Under the pieces are notes generated by a model that was not told the origin of the DNA, did not search any database, and worked only from the letters and a program-made list of their open reading frames with translations. DNA of 64,000 nucleotides from positions 1 to 64,000 of the forward strand of contig CAWIOS010000005.1 of NCBI GenBank assembly GCA_963837815.1, written 5' to 3'. The DNA comes from Fen-1273 sp963837815 (GTDB lineage Bacteria; Bacteroidota; Ignavibacteria; UBA10030; UBA6906). How positions within the stretch are numbered: position 1 is the first letter of the stretch; each line of letters opens with the position of its first letter. This document shows positions 50,531 to 59,443 of the stretch, one piece after another. The translations under genes were made by a program, and so were the position numbers.

Positions 50531-50559
50531 AAAATAAGCAATAATTCTCATTCCCGCAA
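50531..50559 (-). promoter_or_regulatory. Promoter of gltA
   Basis: On the minus strand TTGCGG (50559-50554), a 17-base spacer and TATTTT (50536-50531). The predicted start is near 50524, about 70 bases before the ATG. Confidence 0.5.
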
Positions 50560-50729
50560 AAGCATATTCCACGGTTGGAACGCCACGGGTTGGTTGATTT
50601 TCAGAGAGGGGTTTGTTAGGTTAACTGGAATTGCGGCCGTATTCTGCATGCCACCGGTTCCGACCTTGTCACCGGTGAACGTGGCCCGGCACTCTCCCTA
50701 CTCTCGCGCTGACCAGAGCCATTCTACCC

Positions 50730-51320
50730 ATGCGCACCTATTCACCCGATGAAATACGGCAATGTTTTACTTCGTCGACGGATTTCAACGAGATTTTTGA
50801 CGTTTTCCAGGCCGCGCTGGCACAGAAAATCAGCGAGTTTGAGCCCTACCGTGTCCTCTTCTGGAACCCCTCGCTGACGCCCGACGAAGTACGGCTCTTC
50901 GCCGAGAAGCTCGCCGGGGAGTTTCCGCAGGTTGCCTATGAAGTCTACTTCTGGCTCGCCGGCATGTTCGAGGCCACCTACTCCACGAGCGATAACCACG
51001 AGCTGTCGATTCACTATTACAGGAAGGCCGCCTCCGTCAACCCCGCCGAGATCGAACCGTATATCAAGGCGTGCGACTGTCACGAGCCCGACCTCAACAT
51101 TCCGCCGGCGGCGGGGCTCATTGAATTCCTGAAGTCCGGCCTCCCCCACGTGCCGGATCCGGTACCCCTGTTCAAGCGCCTGGGAGATCTCTACACCTAT
51201 CTCGGCGATACAGACCAGGGGGCGTTTTATCGCCTTAAGGCGGAGACTCCTCCCGCCGGACCCGGGGACGCTCCTCCTCCTCCTCCTCCTCCGGAGGAAG
51301 GAGAACGGCCCCCCGCATGA
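50730..51320 (+). CDS. Hypothetical TPR-like protein with polyproline tail
   Basis: A 196-residue protein. The middle is helical with TPR-like spacing (FPQVAYEVYFWLAGMFEATYS, HELSIHYYRKAASVNPAEIEPYI, DPVPLFKRLGDLYTYLGDTDQGAFY). The end is a seven-proline run coded by repeated CCT triplets (51270-51296), then an acidic EEGERPPA tail. No signal peptide. Function unknown. It overlaps the EamA transporter gene by 4 bases (ATGA), so the two are coupled. The triplet repeat may be length-variable between strains. Confidence 0.6.
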   Translation: MRTYSPDEIRQCFTSSTDFNEIFDVFQAALAQKISEFEPYRVLFWNPSLTPDEVRLFAEKLAGEFPQVAYEVYFWLAGMFEATYSTSDNHELSIHYYRKAASVNPAEIEPYIKACDCHEPDLNIPPAAGLIEFLKSGLPHVPDPVPLFKRLGDLYTYLGDTDQGAFYRLKAETPPAGPGDAPPPPPPPEEGERPPA

Positions 51321-52231
51321 AGCAGCTGAGGGGCTATCTGTTGGTCGCTTCGGGTGCCTTCCTTTGGGGGTGCGCGGCAACGGCCGCAAAAATCCTTCTC
51401 CGGAATGACGTCGACACCGTTCTCCTCGTCCAGACGCGCGTCACGTTCTCCGTCGTCATCATGGCGTGCATCCTTGCGCTCTTCCGGCGCGACCTTCTCC
51501 GGGTCAGGGCGGGAGACCTCTGGAGGATGGCGCTTCTCGGCGTGGTGGGCATTGCGGGCGCGAACTACACGTACTACGTCGTGATCAGGGAGGCGTCCGT
51601 TGCGATTGCCATACTCCTTCAGTATACCGCCCCTCTGTTCGTGATGGCCTATGCCGCGTTTGCGCGCGAGGAGGAGCTGACGGCGGTGAAGTTCGTGGCC
51701 GCCATCCTCGCCCTGGCCGGGTGCTACTGTGCCGTGGGCGGGTTCGAGGCGGCGAGCGGCCTCCCGGCGGGTGCCCTTGCCACGGGCATCGGCGCAGCGG
51801 TGTGCTTCGCCTTCATGACGGTCTTTACGCGTCACCTGCTCGCACGGTACAGCATCTGGACGGTCACGCTGTACGGGTTCGGGTTCGCTTCCCTGTTCTG
51901 GCTCTTCGTCAATCCCCCCTGGCGCATCGCCGCGGAAAGCCCGTCCGCGCAGACGTGGCTTGCCCTGGTTGGCCTTGCGCTCATCTCGGTGCTCTTTCCC
52001 TATGCTCTCTTTTTCGCGGGGCTCCGGCACGTTGTGTCCTCGCGCGCCATCATCATCAGCACGCTCGAACCCGTGACGGCGATCGCCACCGCCGCGGTCG
52101 TCGCGGGGGAGAAGTTCGCATTGCTCCAGGGCGTCGGCGCTGCGCTCGTCCTCGGCGCCATCGTCCTGCTCCAGGTCAGACGTGAACGGGGAGGAGAAGA
52201 AATCCCGGAGGAGACCCATGCCTCCGGGTGA
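51317..52231 (+). CDS. EamA (DMT) family transporter
   Basis: A 304-residue protein with about ten membrane helices and the duplicated EamA domain: LLVASGAFLWGCAATAAKILLR at the start, VRTRVTFSV-like VLLVQTRVTFSVVIMACILALF, then a second domain (ALATGIGAAVCFAFMTVFTRHLL, RAIIISTLEPVTAIATAAVVAGEKF). The family exports metabolites such as amino acids, purines or drugs; the substrate is unknown. Coupled to the upstream polyproline gene and overlapped slightly by the TrmH gene. Confidence 0.9.
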   Translation: MKQLRGYLLVASGAFLWGCAATAAKILLRNDVDTVLLVQTRVTFSVVIMACILALFRRDLLRVRAGDLWRMALLGVVGIAGANYTYYVVIREASVAIAILLQYTAPLFVMAYAAFAREEELTAVKFVAAILALAGCYCAVGGFEAASGLPAGALATGIGAAVCFAFMTVFTRHLLARYSIWTVTLYGFGFASLFWLFVNPPWRIAAESPSAQTWLALVGLALISVLFPYALFFAGLRHVVSSRAIIISTLEPVTAIATAAVVAGEKFALLQGVGAALVLGAIVLLQVRRERGGEEIPEETHASG

Positions 52232-52802
52232 GAGACGGGCGGAAAAATTCCGGAGCGTCATTGCGCGGCGTCAGAGAAACCTGACCGTCGTCCTGGAGAA
52301 CATTCACGATCCGCACAACGTCAGCGCCATACTCCGCTCCTGCGACGCCGTCGGGGTGCTCCGCGTCGAGCTCCTGTACAACGTCGAGAAGTTTCCGCGG
52401 ATCGGGAGAAAGAGCTCCTCGAGCGCGAACAAATGGCTCGATTGCCGGAGGCACACATCGGTGACGGCGTGTTATGCCGCGCTGAGGGAGGAAGGGTTCC
52501 GGGTGTACGCGACGCGGCTCGGAGCGTCGTCGGCCTCTCTCTATGACCTCGATCTTTCGCTTCCCTCCGCTCTCGTGTTCGGAAATGAGCACCGGGGCGT
52601 GTCCGCGGAGGCCGCCGACCTTGCCGACGGGAACTTCCACATTCCGATGGTGGGGATGATTCAGAGCCTCAATGTCAGCGTTGCTGCCGCTGTTGCCCTG
52701 TACGAGTCCCACCGGCAGCGCAGCAACGCAGGAATCTACGCGAAAGCGACGCTCGATGCCGGCGAACAGGCGCGATTGTACGACGACTGGTCGCGAAGGT
52801 GA
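52218..52802 (+). CDS. TrmH-type RNA 2'-O-methyltransferase (SpoU family)
   Basis: The ATG at 52218 is 4-5 bases after GGAGGAG and gives 194 residues; a GTG at 52182 is less likely. The SpoU SAM-binding knot shows as LTVVLENIHDPHNVSAILRSCDAVGV, LPSALVFGNEHRGVSAEAA and IPMVGMIQSLNVSVAAAVAL, with the deep trefoil-knot order. TrmH methylates G18 in the D-loop of tRNAs. It overlaps the EamA gene by 14 bases. The tail of the gene lies before a promoter and a small membrane protein. Confidence 0.9.
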   Translation: MPPGERRAEKFRSVIARRQRNLTVVLENIHDPHNVSAILRSCDAVGVLRVELLYNVEKFPRIGRKSSSSANKWLDCRRHTSVTACYAALREEGFRVYATRLGASSASLYDLDLSLPSALVFGNEHRGVSAEAADLADGNFHIPMVGMIQSLNVSVAAAVALYESHRQRSNAGIYAKATLDAGEQARLYDDWSRR

Positions 52803-52820
52803 AATGTCCGTTTCCGAACC

Positions 52821-52849
52821 TTGCGTGTCCCTCGGGCATTCTTTATATT
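52821..52849 (+). promoter_or_regulatory. Promoter of small membrane protein/DsbD-like operon
   Basis: TTGCGT (52821-52826), 17-base spacer, TATATT (52844-52849). Predicted transcription start near 52856. Confidence 0.45.
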
Positions 52850-52914
52850 AAATCAGCAACAAATTCCTCAGTGTGCCGTATATTAAACGACGGCAAACGA
52901 CGATCAACCTGCAT

Positions 52915-53076
52915 ATGACCCAGAATCCCGAGGGCGTCAACTTCATCGGTCTGAACATCATCCTCATCAGCGTTGTCGCGCTTGCGATTTTTGCGTACCT
53001 GGTCATGTTGATTCGTAAGAGATGGAAAAAGGGATTCCTCCACGACGCGGACGAGGGGCCGAAGGACGGGAAATGA
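52915..53076 (+). CDS. Small single-helix membrane protein
   Basis: From the ATG at 52915 the product has 53 residues: TQNPEGVNFIGLNIILISVV and a helix VALAIFAYLVMLIR, then a basic/acidic tail RKRWKKGFLHDADEGPKDGK. A GTG at 52873 would add 14 residues. No family recognised; it resembles small accessory subunits of oxidases but lacks any motif. Its stop overlaps the next ATG (ATGA), so it is coupled to the DsbD-like gene. Confidence 0.5.
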   Translation: MTQNPEGVNFIGLNIILISVVALAIFAYLVMLIRKRWKKGFLHDADEGPKDGK

Positions 53077-55394
53077 GTGCTGATGTCGCGTTGCATTCTC
53101 CGAGGTGGCTGATGACCGGCCACCTTTTCAATTCCACGCCGCCCCCCCGCACCCCGCGGGTGTGCCTCCTCCCGACGAAACTCTCCTGCGCGGTGTTCTC
53201 GGCAATTCTCCTCCTGTCTCCTCCGGTCCGCGCGCAATCCGGCGCTCCCCATGCGGCGCACACGCGCGTGACTCTCGTTGCCGACGTCAGCGCCGTCGTG
53301 CCCGGCGGCAGTTTCACCGTCGGGGTCCTGATGAACATGGATCCGGGATGGCACACGTACTGGCACAATCCCGGGGATGCAGGGCTCGCCACGGAGATCA
53401 GGTGGGACGTCCCGGCGGGATTTGTCCCCGGGGACATCCACTGGCCGCTGCCGCACAAATCCATGGACAGCGGTGATGTTCTCAGCTACGGCTACTCGAA
53501 GGAGAACATGCTCCTCGTCCCGTTCACGGCTCCCGCTTCGATCGCGCCGGGAACGACGGTGACACTGAAGGCAAGGGTCACGTGGCTTGAATGTCAGAAC
53601 ATCTGCGTCCCCGGGGAGGCGTCGCTGCATGTCACGCTCCCTGTCGCCAGGGGGTCTGCTCAACCCGCCAACAGTTCCCTGTTTGCGACCTATGAAAAGC
53701 AGGTCCCGCCTGCGTGGCGGGATGGATCCGGCCTGTCCGTTTCACTGACCGCGGCACGGGGCGGGGTGAACGTGCGCCTCACCGCCGGTGAAGGTGCGGC
53801 GTTCAATACCTCCGGCTCTCCGGATTTCTATCCGGAAGAGTTTGGCGACCTCATTCCCGGACGGACGAAGGTATCCCCGGGTCCGAACCTCATCTCCATG
53901 TCCGTGCCTCTCAGTGCCGGCGGGCCCGTGACCCGGCCGGTCAGCGTGAAGGGCGTCGTACTCTTTACCGACGGCGCGGGCGTCGCGCACACCGGGGCAC
54001 TGGAGGTGTCCGTCCCTCCGGAGTCGCTTGCGGCCGGGACATCGTCCGGTACTCCCTCCGGGACGAACGGAGGTTCGATACTCGACCGCCAATTTGAGAT
54101 CTCCAGCGCGCAAGGGGGAGCCGGGCCGCTTGTCCTGTACATTCTCTTCGCGTTCATCGGCGGGCTTCTCCTTAACGTGATGCCATGCGTTCTTCCCGTC
54201 ATCGCTCTCAAGGTGTTCGGCCTGGTGAAGATGGCCGGGGATCAGCCCGCCCGTATCAGGGGTCTCGGCATTTCCTTCGCGGCCGGTATACTCGCCTCAT
54301 TCCTCGGTCTCGCGCTTGTCGTCATCGTCCTGCAGGTTGCCGGTCAGCAGGTGGGGTGGGGGTTTCAGTTTCAGGAGCCGCGGTTTGTCATTGCCATGGC
54401 CGCGCTCGTCTTCGCTTTCGGGTTGAGCCTTTTCGGCGTCTTCGAGATCAATCTTCCGGGAAAGGTCGTCACGGGAATCAGCTCCGCCGTCGCGCAGAAG
54501 ACGGGGAAGGGATACGGCGCGTCGTTCGGCGAGGGAATCTTCGCGACGGTTCTTGCCACTCCCTGCACGGCTCCCTTTCTCGGGAGCGCGCTCGGGTTCG
54601 CGTTTGCGCAGCCGTGGTGGATCATACTCCTGATTTTCACGTGCGTTGCGATCGGCATGGCTGTCCCCTACGTTGTGCTGACCTCACGTCCGGCGTGGAT
54701 CCGTTACCTTCCGAAACCCGGTGCGTGGATGGTGGCCGCGCAGCAGTTGATGGGATTCCTGATGATGGCGACGCTTCTCTGGCTTCTCTACATCCTCGGG
54801 AAGCAGATGGGGATGGAGGCGGTCATCTGGACGGGGGCATTCCTTCTTTCCGTCGGCCTTGCGTGCTGGCTCGTCGGGAGATTCGCCACGCTCACCGCCT
54901 CGCGCAGATCATACTGGGCGACGTGGGGGGGTGCGGTGCTCATTGTCGTTGCCGGGTACCTTCTCTTTCTCGTCTCGGCCCTTGACATCAACACCGCACT
55001 GGCGGTGGAGACCGCGGGGACTCCTGCCTCCGCATCATCCGACGGCATCCAGTGGAAGCAGTTCTCGCTCGCAGGTCTCGAAGAGGATCTCAGGGGTGAC
55101 CGGCCCGTGCTCCTCGATTTCACGGCCGAGTGGTGTCTCACGTGCAAGGTGAACGAAAAGACCGTCCTCAACTCGAGAGAGGTTACCGACAGGATCCGTG
55201 CGATGAATGTCCTCGCCGTGCGCGCGGACTGGACGAACAGGAATCCCGACATCACGAAGCTCCTCGCGAAATTCGGACGCTCGGGCGTCCCCCTGTACGT
55301 GGTGTTCCCTCCCGGCAGATCGGACACCCCCATCGTCCTTCCCGAGGTGATCACGAGCGGCATCGTTCTTGATGCGCTCGACCGCGCGCGGTGA
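53073..55394 (+). CDS. DsbD/ScsB-type thiol:disulfide interchange protein
   Basis: The ATG at 53073 (ATGA overlap) gives 773 residues; the frame runs further upstream. A signal peptide (CAVFSAILLLSPPVRAQ) is followed by the DsbD-alpha-like N-terminal domain (HTRVTLVADVSAVVPGGSFTVGVLMNMDPGWHTYW, CQNICVPGEASLHV with two Cys), the CcdA-like membrane domain with eight helices (LLNVMPCVLPVIALKVFGLVK, TVLATPCTAPFLGSALGFAF, with its two Cys) and a C-terminal thioredoxin domain (DFTAEWCLTCKVNEK). It carries electrons from the cytoplasm to periplasmic disulfides and cytochrome c assembly. Confidence 0.92.
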   Translation: MSADVALHSPRWLMTGHLFNSTPPPRTPRVCLLPTKLSCAVFSAILLLSPPVRAQSGAPHAAHTRVTLVADVSAVVPGGSFTVGVLMNMDPGWHTYWHNPGDAGLATEIRWDVPAGFVPGDIHWPLPHKSMDSGDVLSYGYSKENMLLVPFTAPASIAPGTTVTLKARVTWLECQNICVPGEASLHVTLPVARGSAQPANSSLFATYEKQVPPAWRDGSGLSVSLTAARGGVNVRLTAGEGAAFNTSGSPDFYPEEFGDLIPGRTKVSPGPNLISMSVPLSAGGPVTRPVSVKGVVLFTDGAGVAHTGALEVSVPPESLAAGTSSGTPSGTNGGSILDRQFEISSAQGGAGPLVLYILFAFIGGLLLNVMPCVLPVIALKVFGLVKMAGDQPARIRGLGISFAAGILASFLGLALVVIVLQVAGQQVGWGFQFQEPRFVIAMAALVFAFGLSLFGVFEINLPGKVVTGISSAVAQKTGKGYGASFGEGIFATVLATPCTAPFLGSALGFAFAQPWWIILLIFTCVAIGMAVPYVVLTSRPAWIRYLPKPGAWMVAAQQLMGFLMMATLLWLLYILGKQMGMEAVIWTGAFLLSVGLACWLVGRFATLTASRRSYWATWGGAVLIVVAGYLLFLVSALDINTALAVETAGTPASASSDGIQWKQFSLAGLEEDLRGDRPVLLDFTAEWCLTCKVNEKTVLNSREVTDRIRAMNVLAVRADWTNRNPDITKLLAKFGRSGVPLYVVFPPGRSDTPIVLPEVITSGIVLDALDRAR

Positions 55395-55510
55395 AGTCCG
55401 GAGTGTCCTTCACGGTGTGAGTAACGATGTCGCTCCTTCTCACAGGCCTTCTTCGTCCGGCAGGATGGGGAAGGCCTCATCATTTTCAATCACAAGAAAA
55501 CGGGCGTGTC

Positions 55511-56698
55511 ATGCTTCGGACAGCGGGTGTCGCACTCCTGGTGTTTTCCTGTTCAGCGGTCGAACCGGCACGTGCGCAGGCGAAGAACGAGGATGCTGTC
55601 GTCCTGAACGACGGCACACTCGTGCGGGGCACGATAACGGACATTATCACGCCGGGGAGTGCTGTCAGCGTCAGGAGATCGACCGGGAGGATAACGTCGC
55701 TCCTCTGGTCCGAGATACTCACGATCAGGCGTGTGCCGGTAGACATGCCGGACTCGCTTGTTGCCGTGCTCTGCCGGGGGACCGAACAGGGATCGCGGAT
55801 TCCCCTGAAGCGGAACTCCCCCGCCGATGACGTGTTGTCTTCCCCGTTCGGCCTGGCAGCGGGCGATACTGCGGGTGATGACATCCTGATTCTCAAGGGA
55901 GGGACGATCTCCCGCGGGTCGTTGCTTTCCTTCCCGCCGGAGGATTCCTTTGGGCTCTGGACGAAGGAGAGAACACTGCGTTCATTCCGGAAGGACGAAG
56001 TACGGAAGGCGTTTCACGCCGCCACCCCGACCTCCGATTCGTTGGTCGATGTTACCTACATCAATCCTCTCCCCGGGATGATCGCGGACGACTTCCGCGT
56101 CCTGACGTTGTTCGGCGGATGTTCCATTCCCGCGGGCGAATTTGCCTCGCCGAGGAACGAGTCGGGAGCACCGACCCGGGGCGGGCCTGCATTCGGTCTT
56201 CACGCGAGCCTCCGGTTGTTCCCGACGATCCGATGGGCAAGCGATGCCATCATTTGCAGGAACCCGGCCAGGCTTCCTTCCCTTTTCACCGACTACACCG
56301 CGGGGGGATCTCCTGGTCCGCATCAGCTTGTCTGGATTCTCACCGGCGCCGAGCTGCGGACGGAAGGGACTGCGGCCATGAAAACACTCGCGTTCATCCA
56401 GGGAGGGGTGGTGTTTTCCTCGACCCCGGACATTAACGCCGTGATACCCCTGACGTTCAACCACCCATCAGGATCGGGATGGGAAGAGGGTTCCACCTCG
56501 ACCGGCTTCGCGCTGTGCATGGGCGGAGGGTTCAGCATTGGCCGGTTGTCGCTCACGGGGAGATGGCTCATGGGCTGGGTTTCTCACGTGTCGCTGAGCG
56601 TAATCTACTTTGGCGGCTATGGCCCGGTCTGGGAGGCCGATGCCGTTGATCATCCTGTAAACGTGTTCCTGGTGTCCGCCGGGATCTCGCCGTTCTGA
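55511..56698 (+). CDS. Hypothetical exported beta-rich protein
   Basis: The start at the ATG at 55511 begins a signal peptide (LRTAGVALLVFSCSAVEPARAQ); the frame is open from 55427. The 395-residue protein starts with an SH3-like piece (VVLNDGTLVRGTITDIITPGSAVSV) repeated once (ILILKGGTISRGSLLSF), then a likely outer-membrane barrel from about 225 (RVLTLFGGCSIPAGEF, GLHASLRLFPTIRW, LAFIQGGVVFSST...) ending in SAGISPF. No family recognised; it may be an outer-membrane or surface protein. Confidence 0.6.
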   Translation: MLRTAGVALLVFSCSAVEPARAQAKNEDAVVLNDGTLVRGTITDIITPGSAVSVRRSTGRITSLLWSEILTIRRVPVDMPDSLVAVLCRGTEQGSRIPLKRNSPADDVLSSPFGLAAGDTAGDDILILKGGTISRGSLLSFPPEDSFGLWTKERTLRSFRKDEVRKAFHAATPTSDSLVDVTYINPLPGMIADDFRVLTLFGGCSIPAGEFASPRNESGAPTRGGPAFGLHASLRLFPTIRWASDAIICRNPARLPSLFTDYTAGGSPGPHQLVWILTGAELRTEGTAAMKTLAFIQGGVVFSSTPDINAVIPLTFNHPSGSGWEEGSTSTGFALCMGGGFSIGRLSLTGRWLMGWVSHVSLSVIYFGGYGPVWEADAVDHPVNVFLVSAGISPF

Positions 56699-56803
56699 GG
56701 CCGGACTCAGCGTGCTCCGTCCCTGTTGCATTTCGTCCGTACGGTAACCTTATTGCGGTGGGGCTGAAGGGAGAACCGAAGTGACACTGAACGCGGATAC
56801 CGT

Positions 56804-57334
56804 ATGAAATCACGGCCGGCAGAAACCGAATATGCCCGGTCATTCTCGGGCTACGTGTCGCTCGTTCCCGAGTCCGACCCGCTCCCCGTGCTCGAAAGCC
56901 AGCCGACGGAGCTGGGGACGCTCTTGAGGGGCGTCCAGGTCGATCGCGAAAAATACCGGTACGCGAAAGGGAAGTGGTCGATCCGCGAAGTGATCGGACA
57001 CCTCATTGACTCGGAGCGCGTGTTTGCCTACCGCGCGCTCTGCGTCAGCCGCGGAGAGAAGGTCTCCCTCCCGGCGTTCGATGAAAACGACTACATCGCC
57101 CAATCGCGCTATGACGACCATCTTATCGGCGACCTCCTGTTGGAATTTTCCTCGCTCCGGAAGGCCAACATCATGTTTTTCCGGGGGCTGGCGGAAGGGG
57201 ACTGGGAACGCGTGGGCACCGCCAATAACAACCCCGTCTCCGTGCGCGCGCTGGCGTTCATCATGGCCGGGCACGTGAGGCATCACGTCGGCGTCCTCCA
57301 CGACCGTTACGGTATCGGATCGGAAGGTGGGTGA
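56804..57334 (+). CDS. DinB family protein
   Basis: A 176-residue four-helix protein: WSIREVIGHLIDSERVFAYRALCVSRGE, FDENDYIAQSRYDDHLIGDLLLEF and FIMAGHVRHHVGVLHDRYG carry the three conserved histidines (GHLID, GHVRHH) of DinB/YfiT metal-binding proteins. The family includes bacillithiol transferase-like enzymes and stress proteins of unknown substrate. It overlaps the next gene by one base (TGATG), so they are coupled. Confidence 0.85.
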   Translation: MKSRPAETEYARSFSGYVSLVPESDPLPVLESQPTELGTLLRGVQVDREKYRYAKGKWSIREVIGHLIDSERVFAYRALCVSRGEKVSLPAFDENDYIAQSRYDDHLIGDLLLEFSSLRKANIMFFRGLAEGDWERVGTANNNPVSVRALAFIMAGHVRHHVGVLHDRYGIGSEGG

Positions 57335-58035
57335 TGAATAAACTCGCCGACGGCCTTCTCTGGTACGTCGCATTCCTGTTCTCCACGACGCTGCACGAAG
57401 CGTCTCACGCGCTGGCGGCATACCGGCTCGGCGACAGGACGGCCTACGAGGGGGGTCAGCTCACGCTCGATCCCATTCCCCACATTCGGAGGGAGCCGCT
57501 CGGGACGGTCGTGGTGCCGATTGTCTCGTTTCTGCTGGGGGGATGGATGATAGGGTGGGCGAGCGTGCCCTACGATCCGCAGTGGGCGTACGACAACCCG
57601 CGCTCCGCGGCGAAGATGTCCGCCGCCGGGCCCGCCGCGAATCTCTTCCTGGCGCTCTGTGCGGCCCTTGCGATCCGGCTCGGGATCATGCAGGGGGTGT
57701 TCCTGCCCCCGGAGTCCATCGACTTCGCGCACGTGATCGAGGCAACGCATGAAGGGACGCTGACGACCGTCGCGGCGTTCATCAACGTGCTGTTTTCTCT
57801 CAATCTCCTCCTCTTCATATTCAATCTCCTGCCTCTGCCGCCTCTGGACGGGAGCGGGATCATCCCGATGTTTCTCCGCGAAGACCGGGCGAGAAAGTAC
57901 CTGGACCTGGTGCGCAACCCCCGGTTCTCACTCCTGGGGATTTTCATCGCCTGGAACGTCTTCGACTACATCTACAGCCCGCTCCACCTCGCGTTCATCA
58001 ACCTCCTCTTCCTCGGCGAGGCCTCCTACCACTAG
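57334..58035 (+). CDS. Site-2 protease-like M50 family membrane metalloprotease
   Basis: From the ATG at 57334, 233 residues. The catalytic HEASH in FSTTLHEASHALAAYRLGD and the second motif NLLPLPPLDGSGII give the zinc ligands of M50 proteases. About six membrane helices are visible. These enzymes cleave membrane proteins, often in signalling. No PDZ domain is present. It overlaps the DinB gene and converges with the GNAT gene, sharing 4 bases. Confidence 0.9.
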   Translation: MNKLADGLLWYVAFLFSTTLHEASHALAAYRLGDRTAYEGGQLTLDPIPHIRREPLGTVVVPIVSFLLGGWMIGWASVPYDPQWAYDNPRSAAKMSAAGPAANLFLALCAALAIRLGIMQGVFLPPESIDFAHVIEATHEGTLTTVAAFINVLFSLNLLLFIFNLLPLPPLDGSGIIPMFLREDRARKYLDLVRNPRFSLLGIFIAWNVFDYIYSPLHLAFINLLFLGEASYH

Positions 58036-58532
58036 GGGAGCATCAGCCGCATTTCGTTCGTCGGTTTGAAGCCGAGCGTCCCGTACAGCGGTTTGCCGTC
58101 GGGGCTCGCGTAGAGGGTCACGGACCCGAATCCCCCCCCGCGGCACCAGGCGATCATGATTTCCATGAGCTTTCGTGCAATCCCGCGGCGGCGGTACGCC
58201 GGATCCGTGTAGACGTTGACGATCAACGGCCTTTCGGGATTGGGATCCCGCGGGCTTGGAAGATGTTCGAACACCAGAACCCCTCCCCCCGCCACGATCT
58301 CTCCGGAAGACGACTCGACGACCCAGGCGCGGAATCGTCCGTCAGCAAGCCGATCCTCAAAGAACTTCCGTGAAGACGATTCGACGGCGGCGAGCACCGC
58401 GTCGTCGGGGTACCCCATGTCCAGGAACATGCGCCTGCGCTGCATCAGTACGGCGTCGAGGTCGGCGCCCGCCGCCTCCCGGAACGTGAATCCCTCCCAC
58501 GACACTTCCGCTTCTGTTTTCCTGTCGGCCAT
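58032..58532 (-). CDS. GNAT family N-acetyltransferase
   Basis: A 166-residue GNAT domain. It starts FTFREAAGADLDAVLMQRRRMFLDMGY, motif A appears as IVNVYTDPAYRRRGIARKLMEIMIAWC (the RxxGxA acetyl-CoA loop), and the end is SVTLYASPDGKPLYGTLGFKPTNEMRL. It acetylates an amine of unknown identity. It converges with the M50 gene by 4 bases and lies 20 bases downstream of the exonuclease gene. Confidence 0.92.
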   Translation of the reverse strand: MADRKTEAEVSWEGFTFREAAGADLDAVLMQRRRMFLDMGYPDDAVLAAVESSSRKFFEDRLADGRFRAWVVESSSGEIVAGGGVLVFEHLPSPRDPNPERPLIVNVYTDPAYRRRGIARKLMEIMIAWCRGGGFGSVTLYASPDGKPLYGTLGFKPTNEMRLMLP

Positions 58533-58551
58533 TCTCTTGTCCGTCCCGATG

Positions 58552-59313
58552 CTAATGTCCCGCCGCGCCCTTCTCCGCCAGGAGTCTCCTCAGGACGTTC
58601 TTTGTCGACTCCGGGAAATCCCCGTCCAGCATCCATTCCGCGTAGCCGGGATCGTCCAGGACGGGCTTCCCCCTGTTTTTCCCGAACGCGTAGACGATCT
58701 CCCCCTTCTCGTTCCGCATCAGCTTGCGGGCGTAGTCCACGATCGCGTCGCTGTTGCTGTACCTGTGGAGCTCCTCGAGCGTCGTCCCGATGTCGTCGTA
58801 TTTCTCGAGCTGCTGCTTGAACACCTCGAGCGTCGCTTTCACGTCGGCACCGGCGTCATGGGCCCCCTCCAGGTTCTTGCTGCAGTAGAACTTGTACGCC
58901 GCCGCGAGCGTCCGTTCCTCTTTCCTGTGGTAGATCACCTGCACGTCCACCAGCTTCGCGTCCTGCTCCGGGAAGGGGATGGAGCAGCGGCCGAACTCCT
59001 CGACGAGTATCGGGATGTCGAACCTGTTGGAATTGAACCCGCCGATGTCCGAGCCGTGAAAGATGTCCGCCAGTCCTCTGGCGATGTCGCGGAATCTGGG
59101 CTCCTGGGCGACCATCTCGTTCGTAATGTGATGGATGGCCGTTGCGGAGGGGGGAATCGGGATGCCCGGGTTGATGAGGCGGGTCCGGAGTTCTTCCTTC
59201 CCGTCCGGGTGCATCTTCAGGGCGGCGATCTGCACGATTCTGTCCCGCGCAATGTCCGTCCCCGTCGTCTCGAGATCGAAAAAGACGATCGGGCGTTTCA
59301 GTGAGAGCTTCAT
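58552..59313 (-). CDS. DnaQ-like 3'-5' exonuclease
   Basis: A 253-residue DEDDh exonuclease: ExoI FFDLETTGTD, ExoII GGFNSNRFDIPILVEEF and ExoIII GAHDAGADVKAT with the catalytic histidine five residues before the aspartate. A C-terminal extension (YSNSDAIVDYARKLMRNEKGEIVYAFGKNRGKPVLDD) is found in exonuclease/helicase-associated members. It trims DNA or RNA 3' ends, maybe in repair or as a polymerase proofreading subunit. No polymerase gene adjoins it. Confidence 0.88.
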   Translation of the reverse strand: MKLSLKRPIVFFDLETTGTDIARDRIVQIAALKMHPDGKEELRTRLINPGIPIPPSATAIHHITNEMVAQEPRFRDIARGLADIFHGSDIGGFNSNRFDIPILVEEFGRCSIPFPEQDAKLVDVQVIYHRKEERTLAAAYKFYCSKNLEGAHDAGADVKATLEVFKQQLEKYDDIGTTLEELHRYSNSDAIVDYARKLMRNEKGEIVYAFGKNRGKPVLDDPGYAEWMLDGDFPESTKNVLRRLLAEKGAAGH

Positions 59314-59443
59314 GGTTCCGTGCGTGCAAAGACCGTGGGAATTTTCATCAAAGTACCGATACCGCCTGAGAACCGCAACAGAACGTGAGGAAATTCCGGG
59401 GAATCTGCATATATTTCAGAAGAGAACATTCCGGGAGCTGACG

